Assembly: GCA_036146215.1 (NCBI GenBank)
Contig: JAYYJN010000200.1
Coordinates: 1 to 18,012, forward strand
Length of the DNA stretch: 18,012 bases
Direction of reading: 5' to 3'
DNA from: UBA7805 sp036146215
Lineage (GTDB): Bacteria > Planctomycetota > Planctomycetia > Pirellulales > UBA7805
Of the stretch, positions 1 through 6,857 are shown piece by piece (within the stretch, counting starts at the first letter, position 1; the number at the start of each line of letters is the position of its first letter). The notes under the pieces were generated by a model. It was given only the letters and a program-made list of their open reading frames with translations. It searched no databases and had not been told where the DNA came from. A program made the translations under genes and the position numbers.

Positions 1-1
1 T

Positions 2-1462
2 TTCAGCCCTTTTTTTATCTGGGCTGATCCAATTCGAAATGCCGTTGTAAAAATTCATTCAAGCCGAAGACCTCCAGATTTTCTAAGACCATGGACCAAA
101 GGACCATTGAGACAAGCGACAGGGTCGGGAGTTATCATCGACGGAAATCGAATTTTAACCAACGCACATGTGGTTCAATATTCTAGTCGACTTCTTGTAC
201 AGGGATATCAGTCAACCGAACGATTGCCTGCAAAAATTGTCGGATTTGCTCCCGAAATGGATCTCGCCCTGCTTGAGTTAGAAGACGAATCTTTTTTTGA
301 AAATCGCCCCCCGCTCCAACTTGCAGAAGGTATTCCAAAACTCAAGGAAACCGTAAATGTATACGGTTATCCGATTGGTGGAGATCAGCTATCGATTACA
401 GAGGGAATCATTTCGCGAATCGAATTCACACGTTATTTCGACCTTACGCCTGGATTACGTATTCAAATTGATGCTGCGTTGAATCCGGGAAACAGCGGTG
501 GTCCGGCACTCGCAGATGGAAAAATTGTCGGCCTAGTATTCAGTGGTATCCCGAGTGCAGAGAATATCGGTTACTTGATTCCCAGTGACGAAATCCGTCT
601 TTTTTTGAGTGATTTAGAGGACGGAAAATACAATGGTAAATATAAAATGCTCGACGAGATGCAAACTGTCCGTAACCCAGCGTTAAGAGAGCGATTACAA
701 TTGCCTGCGGAAACCGGTGGAGTGATGATCCGAAAAATATTTACAGATCGTGAGGATTATCCACTGCAGGTCTGGGATGTAATCACAAAAATTGGTGATG
801 TACCGCTAGATCAAGAGGGAAATGTCCAGGTAGAGGATAACCTTCGACTTTCCTTCCAATATCTCATTCCTCGCTATCAACAGAATGGTTCTGTTCCATT
901 GACCATCATGCGTGATGGTAAAGAGATAGAAGTCGAATTGCCTTTGGTGATTGATCCAGATTGGTTAGTCAAACCCTTAAAGGGGACATATCCCCAGCAT
1001 TTTATTTTTGGACCCATCGTTTTTTCTGCCGGCAGTCAAGATCTACTGCGTACCGCGGGACCAAGGGGAGAGGCATTGCTTGCGGCCCGTCGTAATCCGC
1101 TGATTCGCCGACGCTTCGACTTGGCAAACGAAGATCAAAAAGAGTTGGTGGTGATGGGGGCCCGCATGTTCCCCCACCCAATTCATGAAGGTTATGATCC
1201 TCAGGTTTTTGCCGTTGTAAAAACGGTGAACGATCAACCAGTGAAAGATTTGTTGGATTTAGTCAAATTAATTCGCGCGAGCGATGGGGAATTTATTATT
1301 TTTGAATTGGCCGGTAATTACGAAACGCTTGTTTTTCCTCGGCAAGAGATGTTTGATATTACCGAATCTATTCTCGAAGATGAAGGAATTCGTTATCAAT
1401 ATTCGAAAGAACTTTCATCTGCGTGGGAATCGAATCCGGAAAAGAATTCAAACAATAAATAA
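2..1462 (+). CDS. Deg/HtrA-like serine protease with PDZ-type domains, 5' partial
   Basis: This is a trypsin-like S1C protease whose start lies left of the window: the frame is open from base 2 and the part before base 107 already reads as protease (AVVKIHSS, PPDFLRPW). A TTG at 107 is therefore not the start. The catalytic triad is visible: His in TNAHVV (codon 167-169), Asp in MDLALLEL (260-262) and Ser in NPGNSGGPAL (494-496). After the protease domain come two PDZ-like regions, roughly bases 710-960 and 1140-1330. The C-terminus (FDITESILEDEGIRYQYS) resembles the extended C-terminus of Deg9-type proteases rather than classical DegP. Such enzymes degrade or process misfolded proteins, usually in the periplasm. 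The signal peptide, if present, lies outside the window. Family call firm; substrate and location inferred. Confidence 0.9.
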   Translation, partial: FSPFFIWADPIRNAVVKIHSSRRPPDFLRPWTKGPLRQATGSGVIIDGNRILTNAHVVQYSSRLLVQGYQSTERLPAKIVGFAPEMDLALLELEDESFFENRPPLQLAEGIPKLKETVNVYGYPIGGDQLSITEGIISRIEFTRYFDLTPGLRIQIDAALNPGNSGGPALADGKIVGLVFSGIPSAENIGYLIPSDEIRLFLSDLEDGKYNGKYKMLDEMQTVRNPALRERLQLPAETGGVMIRKIFTDREDYPLQVWDVITKIGDVPLDQEGNVQVEDNLRLSFQYLIPRYQQNGSVPLTIMRDGKEIEVELPLVIDPDWLVKPLKGTYPQHFIFGPIVFSAGSQDLLRTAGPRGEALLAARRNPLIRRRFDLANEDQKELVVMGARMFPHPIHEGYDPQVFAVVKTVNDQPVKDLLDLVKLIRASDGEFIIFELAGNYETLVFPRQEMFDITESILEDEGIRYQYSKELSSAWESNPEKNSNNK

Positions 1463-1535
1463 AAGAACAAATAAGAAACGGATTCTTATTTCTGCCTTTT
1501 TCTCATAGTCATCGATCAGGAATGGATTCTTACTT

Positions 1536-2231
1536 GTGTCCGATAGCTTAATTAGGGGATCAACTGATACACCCACTCCATCCCACTCACAAAGTGAGGA
1601 ATGGACCAATACGCTTACACACGGTTTGGGCTTATTTCTCAGTTTGGTGGGAGCAATTATGCTATGTCGACAGACAATTCGTAGCGGAAATGGAACACTT
1701 ATCCTGGGCAGTATTGTTTATTCTGCGAGCCTCGTATTGGTATATTTAGTTTCCACTCTTTCTCATGCAGTTCAAAATCAGTTGCAGCGATTCCGCTGGC
1801 GTGTATTAGATCAGGGATTTATCTATTTGCTGATCGCCGGATCCTACACAGGATTCAGCTTGCCTTTACTTTCCATTGAAAAGAATCAATATCTGCTGGG
1901 GATGGTTTGGGTATTAGCGCTGTTTTGTTGCTTTCATCGAACTGTCATTCGTGCACATAGCGATAAGAATGGAACCGTATCTTATCTTGCGCTCGGTTGG
2001 ATTCCCATTTTTTCTTTTTATGAATCCGCTTCATTGATGCCGAGTGAAGCGCTGTTTTGGTTAATCGTCGGGGGTATCTTTTACACAACAGGTGTTTTCT
2101 TTTTGATATTTGACCGCCGCGTACCCTATTTTCACGCAATCTGGCACCTCTTTGTGATTGCAGCCAGCATCGCTCATTTTTTTGGTGTCTATAAAATCGT
2201 CGTCACACTCGAAAGCGAAGGTGGGAGTTGA
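1536..2231 (+). CDS. Haemolysin III / PAQR-family (YqfA-like) membrane protein
   Basis: A 231-residue polytopic membrane protein with about seven hydrophobic segments, of normal length for the bacterial haemolysin III family. The family's polar signature is present: E22..N25..H29 in the first helix region, S73xxxH77, D92 at the start of LDQGFIYLLIAGSYT, and H200xxxH204 in the last helix (HAIWHLF). In eukaryotic PAQR receptors the equivalent Ser/His/Asp/His residues bind zinc and have been linked to hydrolase activity. The bacterial role is unsettled, and the haemolysin label comes from one early member and should not be read as a toxin call. The start is GTG with only a weak, distant purine stretch upstream (CAGGAA near 1517). 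An ATG at 1522 is out of frame. The gene is 73 bases after the protease and may share its transcript. Confidence 0.85.
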   Translation: MSDSLIRGSTDTPTPSHSQSEEWTNTLTHGLGLFLSLVGAIMLCRQTIRSGNGTLILGSIVYSASLVLVYLVSTLSHAVQNQLQRFRWRVLDQGFIYLLIAGSYTGFSLPLLSIEKNQYLLGMVWVLALFCCFHRTVIRAHSDKNGTVSYLALGWIPIFSFYESASLMPSEALFWLIVGGIFYTTGVFFLIFDRRVPYFHAIWHLFVIAASIAHFFGVYKIVVTLESEGGS

Positions 2232-2267
2232 AACAGCGTTTTTTACTGTCGTGCATCGATATCGCTT

Positions 2268-2298
2268 GATAGACAATCCTATCTGATTGCAGTATACA
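2268..2298 (+). promoter_or_regulatory. Candidate promoter of the homogentisate operon
   Basis: A TAGACA hexamer (2270-2275; 5 of 6 to TTGACA) is separated by 17 bases from TATACA (2293-2298; 4 of 6 to TATAAT). It would give a leader of about 55 bases before hpd. A short perfect inverted repeat, GATAG-N6-CTATC (2268-2283), overlaps the -35 element and could be a repressor site. This rests on consensus matching only. Confidence 0.4.
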
Positions 2299-2360
2299 AT
2301 GCTCATCTAATGTCTTGAGATTTCTCTATATATTTTTGGTTACATGAAGGAAATTATCCT

Positions 2361-3449
2361 ATGTCTGGCGACGCAATGACTCCCAAAGGCATCCACCACG
2401 TTGAACTCCTAGTAGGAAATGCCAAGCAAGCGGCCTACTTTTACCGCAAGGCATTTGGTTTTTCTCAAATGGCATATGCTGGGCCGGAGACGGGCCTACA
2501 AGGGCAAGCCTCCTATGTCATGTCGCAGGGAAATATTCGCCTGGTTTTAAGCACACCACTCACTCCCGAAGATCCAATGGGCGAGCGGCATCGTCTGCGC
2601 GGTGATAGTGTGCTTGATGTGGCATTTGTGGTTGATGATGTGGATCGTCAGTTTGAATATATCGTGGATCGCGGGGGAAAGGTCGCTCGGGAACCTTACG
2701 ACATGACCGATGATCATGGTCGAGTGCGAAGGGCAAAAATTTATGCTTATGGCGATACACTCCACTCACTTATATCCCTGCAAGACTATCGGGGACACTT
2801 TTTACCCGGTTACAGAATCCAGCGAGTGGCCGAACCAGACTTCGGTTTACGAGCCGTCGATCACATTGTCGGCAATGTTGAAGACGGAAAAATGAACGAT
2901 TGGGTTCAGTATTACGAACAGGTTTTTGGTTTTAATCAATTCCTTTCGTTCGATGACAAAGATATCTCCACAGAATATTCTGCCTTGCGCAGTAAAGTGA
3001 TGGCGAGCCCCACTGCAAATGTGAAATTTCCCATCAATGAACCTGCGGATGGTCTACGCAAAAGCCAAATTCAGGAATACCTTGAATCTCATCAGGGTCC
3101 GGGGGTACAGCATGTTGCTTTGATAACCGGTGACATTTTGCACACTGTTTCGGTTCTCCGACAAGCTGGTGTTGAATTCTTAAAAATTCCATCTTCTTAT
3201 TATGATTCCATCTGGGATCGCGTTGGAGACATCAACGAGGATTGTCGCGCAATTGAAGAACTTGATATTCTCGTCGATCGCGACGAAGAAGGCTATTTGC
3301 TGCAAATTTTTACACGTCCCGTAGAAGATCGTCCAACACTATTCTATGAAATCATCCAGCGCTGCGGATCACAGTCATTCGGTAAGGGGAATTTTAAATC
3401 TCTCTTTGAGGCGATTGAACGTGAACAGGCAGCTCGTGGCAACCTTTAA
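2361..3449 (+). CDS. hpd: 4-hydroxyphenylpyruvate dioxygenase
   Basis: A non-haem Fe(II) dioxygenase that converts 4-hydroxyphenylpyruvate, the transamination product of tyrosine, to homogentisate with loss of CO2. The protein has 362 residues and the two vicinal-oxygen-chelate domains of the family. The N-terminal domain begins at GIHHVELLVGNAKQAAYFYRK (about residue 10). The catalytic domain begins at AVDHIVGNV (about 165). The iron ligands are readable: H168 in AVDHIV, H251 in GVQHVAL and E330 in LFYEIIQR. The C-terminal FGKGNFKSLFEAIEREQ helix is also typical. The ATG at 2361 has GAAGG ten bases upstream; a second in-frame ATG at 2376 is possible. It is the first gene of the operon, 8 bases before hmgA. 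Confidence 0.96.
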   Translation: MSGDAMTPKGIHHVELLVGNAKQAAYFYRKAFGFSQMAYAGPETGLQGQASYVMSQGNIRLVLSTPLTPEDPMGERHRLRGDSVLDVAFVVDDVDRQFEYIVDRGGKVAREPYDMTDDHGRVRRAKIYAYGDTLHSLISLQDYRGHFLPGYRIQRVAEPDFGLRAVDHIVGNVEDGKMNDWVQYYEQVFGFNQFLSFDDKDISTEYSALRSKVMASPTANVKFPINEPADGLRKSQIQEYLESHQGPGVQHVALITGDILHTVSVLRQAGVEFLKIPSSYYDSIWDRVGDINEDCRAIEELDILVDRDEEGYLLQIFTRPVEDRPTLFYEIIQRCGSQSFGKGNFKSLFEAIEREQAARGNL

Positions 3450-3457
3450 ATTGTACT

Positions 3458-4615
3458 ATGCCCTACTATCAGCAACGTGGTCAGTTACCTGCAAAACGAC
3501 ACACAGCCTACCGTAAGCCAGATGGAAGTTTGTATGCCGAGCACCTTATGGGCACACTTGGTTTTGATGGGCCGGCCTCATTGCTTTATCACATACACAG
3601 GCCGACACAAATCTTAAAAAGTTCTCTTTTTGCGGCTGTAGTGCTTGAGGAGGAAACGGATCGCAGCGTTCGGATGCGGCATTTTTTCACCTCCCGGATT
3701 CAAACCAGCACTAGCATTACACTAAATCGGATCCCTTTTCTTTTCAATGACGACGTCGTTGTCTCACTTGTGCGACCAACGGAGACCGACAATTTTTTCT
3801 TTCGAAATAGTCAGGCAGATCAGGTGCACTACATCAGTCAGGGTGAGGGAGTTTTAGAGACTGAATTCGGTGAACTGGCATACAGACAAGGTGATTATGT
3901 GGTAATACCTCGCGGGATTTTACATCGATTTCGCCTTGGTCAAAACGAACATTCGTTATTAACTTTTGAGACGCCGAGTTATATTCGATTTCCCTCACGC
4001 TATTTGACGCGTGAGGGCCAACTCATGGAACATGCCCCTTTTTGTGAACGCGATATTCGAGGTCCTGATGATCTTGTAACCCACGACGAATTGGGGGAAT
4101 TTAAAGTTTTGGTTAAACACAACAATGTGCTGACTGAAATCATCCTCGACCATCACCCCTGCGATGTTGTTGCTTGGGATGGGTGTTATTATCCCTGGGC
4201 GCTTTCGATCCATGACTTTGAACCGATTACCGGATCATTGCATCAACCTCCACCCGTACATCAAACGTTTCAGGCCGATCAATTTGTACTATGCTCATTT
4301 ACGCCGCGAATGCTGGACTATCATCCGCAGGCGATACCCGCGCCGTACAATCACTCAAATGTGATGAGTGATGAAGTGATTTATTATGCAAATGATAAGT
4401 TCATTAGTCGCCGAGGTGCGGGTTTCGGTTCACTCACGTTGCACCCTGCTGGTTTGCCTCATGGCCCACAACCAGGGAAAGCCGAACAATCCATCGGTGA
4501 AAAACGGACTGAAGAATTAGCAGTCATGATTGATACCTTTCGTCCGCTCAAGGTCACCGCCTCGGCACTCGATGTCGAAGACTCGACGTATGCTAAAAGT
4601 TGGACAACACCATGA
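3458..4615 (+). CDS. hmgA: Homogentisate 1,2-dioxygenase
   Basis: Opens the homogentisate ring to give maleylacetoacetate, using Fe(II) and O2. It is a 385-residue cupin-fold protein of the shorter bacterial type. A first cupin-like region covers roughly residues 120-170 (YISQGEGVLETEFGELAYRQGDYVVIPRG) and a second the C-terminal third. Likely metal ligands are H299 and E306 in HSNVMSDEV and H335 in AGLPHGPQPG. In human HGD the second ligand is six residues after the first histidine; here D305 occupies that place and E306 is one further on, so the ligand should be confirmed by alignment. It lies 8 bases after hpd, and its stop shares ATGA with the next gene, which indicates cotranscription and translational coupling. 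Confidence 0.93.
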   Translation: MPYYQQRGQLPAKRHTAYRKPDGSLYAEHLMGTLGFDGPASLLYHIHRPTQILKSSLFAAVVLEEETDRSVRMRHFFTSRIQTSTSITLNRIPFLFNDDVVVSLVRPTETDNFFFRNSQADQVHYISQGEGVLETEFGELAYRQGDYVVIPRGILHRFRLGQNEHSLLTFETPSYIRFPSRYLTREGQLMEHAPFCERDIRGPDDLVTHDELGEFKVLVKHNNVLTEIILDHHPCDVVAWDGCYYPWALSIHDFEPITGSLHQPPPVHQTFQADQFVLCSFTPRMLDYHPQAIPAPYNHSNVMSDEVIYYANDKFISRRGAGFGSLTLHPAGLPHGPQPGKAEQSIGEKRTEELAVMIDTFRPLKVTASALDVEDSTYAKSWTTP

Positions 4616-5553
4616 GCGCTGCTATCGATTCCTTACTCAAAGGCTGTATTGATTATGCGGGACTATTTCCGCCCGCCAATTTAGACCTCAATGAAGCGAT
4701 CGATATTTTCACCGCAGACCGGAAGGGTAAAAATCAAGATTGGCTCCAGCATTTTATTTTACCTGCTGCGCGGATTCAAGAATTTGATTCCCTCCGCGAA
4801 AATCGGGGTCGCGAATCGCATTGGACTCTCTCGCTGATCATGGGTGGTGGCGACACGCTTCATGATTGGCAAAAGTCAGTGGAGGATGTACTGGAGCCTT
4901 TTGCGGCGCGGGATATAAAGAAAACAGATCTAGTCCGAGTAATTGAAATTTCCATGCCTCGGGCGATCGCTGCCGATGCTGACTCATTCACGCCAGCAAT
5001 CGAAAATTTGGAGCGGCAACTTGCATCGATTTCGCTAGCTGATTGTATGCTTTTTATTGAAACAACTTCTGCGGACCATCGGCGTGTCCTTGCTCAGGTG
5101 CTTGCTGCACGTGGTAGCCATACTCGAAAAATAGGGCTGAAACTACGAACCGGTGGACTCACACAGGATCACTTTCCATCTGTTAGTCAGCTAGCCGATT
5201 GTCTCCAGTTGTGTCACTCTCTTGACATCCAATGGAAAGCAACCGCAGGTCTGCATCATCCTTTGCCATCCGATTGCAAACGAACAAATGCAAAGATGCA
5301 CGGGTTTTTGAATCTGCTGTGCGCGGTCATCCTATTGGAGGGTAGTAAACTGCCGATAAATCAGATCGAAGATGTATTGACAGATCGAAATCCGGATCAT
5401 TTCGTATTTGATGATACTGGTGTGAGTTGGATGGGTATAACTGCGGATTTAGAACAAATACGGTTGGGCCGAGAGAGGTTCCTCTCCTTTGGAAGTTGTA
5501 GTTTCGCGGAACCACTTGAGGATTTAACAGCCTTAGGACTGCTTAACTCGTAG
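4612..5553 (+). CDS. Conserved-looking protein of unknown function in the homogentisate operon
   Basis: I do not recognise a characterised family. The ATG at 4612 overlaps the hmgA stop by four bases (ATGA) and is preferred over a TTG at 4600, giving 313 residues. No signal peptide or membrane segment is seen. Motif-like stretches are DYAGLFPPA (14-22), MLFIET (146-151), GLKLRTGG (175-182), KATAGLHHP (209-217), MHGFLN (229-234) and FGSCSFAEP (293-301). Strand-like segments ending in polar residues (E112, E150, K177, K209) alternate with helices, as in a TIM-barrel enzyme; KATAG faintly recalls class I aldolase lysine motifs. It sits between homogentisate dioxygenase and fumarylacetoacetase, the slot of maleylacetoacetate isomerase, but shows no glutathione-transferase features. 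A role in this step is inference from position. Confidence 0.85.
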   Translation: MSAAIDSLLKGCIDYAGLFPPANLDLNEAIDIFTADRKGKNQDWLQHFILPAARIQEFDSLRENRGRESHWTLSLIMGGGDTLHDWQKSVEDVLEPFAARDIKKTDLVRVIEISMPRAIAADADSFTPAIENLERQLASISLADCMLFIETTSADHRRVLAQVLAARGSHTRKIGLKLRTGGLTQDHFPSVSQLADCLQLCHSLDIQWKATAGLHHPLPSDCKRTNAKMHGFLNLLCAVILLEGSKLPINQIEDVLTDRNPDHFVFDDTGVSWMGITADLEQIRLGRERFLSFGSCSFAEPLEDLTALGLLNS

Positions 5554-5597
5554 CACCAGAGACAGCAAAACCAAACCGGTGCAATGAAAGAATTTTA

Positions 5598-6857
5598 ATG
5601 GGACCTGAAAGTAAAAGTTTTATTGAATTAGATGCGGAATGCCACTTTCCCATCCAGAATCTTCCTTATGGCATTTTCACTCGCTCCGGTCAGCCTCAAC
5701 CACATGTGGGAGTGGCTATAGGTAATCTGGTTCTGGATCTCGCTGAACTTGAACAGCTTGGTCTTCTGAGTGATTACTCGGATGGCCCCTCGATTTTTTT
5801 GCGTGACAATTTAAACGGCTTGATGCAAAGCGGACGGGCGATATGGACACGATTACGAAACCGCTTGCAGGAGCTATTAGATTTTGATTGTCCTGAAATT
5901 AGAGATCACAAAAACATAAGGGACGCGGTGCTTCATCCACAAACAGAATGTGAGATGCTTATGCCTGTGATGGTTCCCGATTATACCGACTTTTATTCGT
6001 CGCGCGATCATGCAACCAATGTGGGCACGATGCTTCGAGGAGCTGAAAACGCCCTGCAACCAAACTGGTTGCACTTGCCGGTGGCTTATCACGGTCGATC
6101 CAGTTCCCTGATTACGAGTGGAACCGACATTCGGAGACCGATCGGTCAATTGGCCGAAAATAAATTTGGTCCGAGTCGTGCGATCGACTTTGAATTAGAA
6201 ATGGGATTTTTTATTGGGGAGGAAACGAATTGGGGTGATGAAATTCAAATCAGTCAGACCCCGCAACATATTTTCGGTATGGTGTTAGTCAATGATTGGA
6301 GTGCTCGAGATATTCAAAAATGGGAATATGTTCCCCTCGGTCCATTTCTAGCAAAAAGTTTTGCCACCTCAATCTCACCTTGGGTAGTTACAACGGATGC
6401 TCTAACGCCTTTCCAGCGACCGCTTCCAACACAACATCCCCCGGTGCTTCCATATTTGAGTTGGTCATCAGATTACATATATGATATCGATTTACGCGTA
6501 TCGCTCACCCCGAGCGATGCGGAGGAATCTGTCGAAATTACGCGTTCGAATTTTCAGAATTTATATTGGAGTATGCACCAACAATTGGCCCATCATACCG
6601 TGAATGGATGCAATGTCCGCGTAGGAGACCTGTTAGCGTCCGGTACGATCAGTGGTGCTGAAAAAAATTCTCGCGGGTGCATGCTGGAACTCTCTTGGCG
6701 CGGGGCCGAACCTCTTGAGTTGCCCGGGGGAGGCAAGCGTGTTTTTCTTGAAGATGGGGATCGGGTGACGATGACCGGTTGGTGTCAGGGGGCGGGTTAC
6801 CGGGTCGGGTTTGGTGAGGTTACTGCCAAGCTGTTGCCGGCCCGTAAGGATTTATGA
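5598..6857 (+). CDS. fahA: Fumarylacetoacetase
   Basis: Hydrolyses fumarylacetoacetate to fumarate and acetoacetate, the last carbon-carbon cleavage of tyrosine catabolism. It has 419 residues, the same length as the human enzyme, and much of the numbering coincides. An N-terminal domain (FPIQNLPYGIF, about 17-27) precedes the catalytic beta-barrel. Visible residues are D131 and H138 in DFYSSRDHATN, E199 and E201 in DFELEMGFF, D233 and R237 in NDWSARDIQ, K253, and E364 in CMLELSWRG. These match the known Ca2+/Mg2+ ligands and the His-Glu catalytic pair. It starts 44 bases after the unknown gene with a weak ribosome binding site (GAAAG), and its stop overlaps the next start as ATGA. Confidence 0.96.
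   Translation: MGPESKSFIELDAECHFPIQNLPYGIFTRSGQPQPHVGVAIGNLVLDLAELEQLGLLSDYSDGPSIFLRDNLNGLMQSGRAIWTRLRNRLQELLDFDCPEIRDHKNIRDAVLHPQTECEMLMPVMVPDYTDFYSSRDHATNVGTMLRGAENALQPNWLHLPVAYHGRSSSLITSGTDIRRPIGQLAENKFGPSRAIDFELEMGFFIGEETNWGDEIQISQTPQHIFGMVLVNDWSARDIQKWEYVPLGPFLAKSFATSISPWVVTTDALTPFQRPLPTQHPPVLPYLSWSSDYIYDIDLRVSLTPSDAEESVEITRSNFQNLYWSMHQQLAHHTVNGCNVRVGDLLASGTISGAEKNSRGCMLELSWRGAEPLELPGGGKRVFLEDGDRVTMTGWCQGAGYRVGFGEVTAKLLPARKDL

Noticed and set aside
107..109. TTG as start of the serine protease
   Set aside because: The open frame continues to the window edge and the upstream residues match the protease fold.
1536..2231. Toxin interpretation of the haemolysin III-type gene
   Set aside because: The family name is historical; the sequence shows only a PAQR-like membrane protein.
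5553..5582. GCACC...GGTGC inverted repeat between the unknown gene and fumarylacetoacetase
   Set aside because: The stem is five bases with a 20-base loop and no T tract; it sits inside an evident operon.
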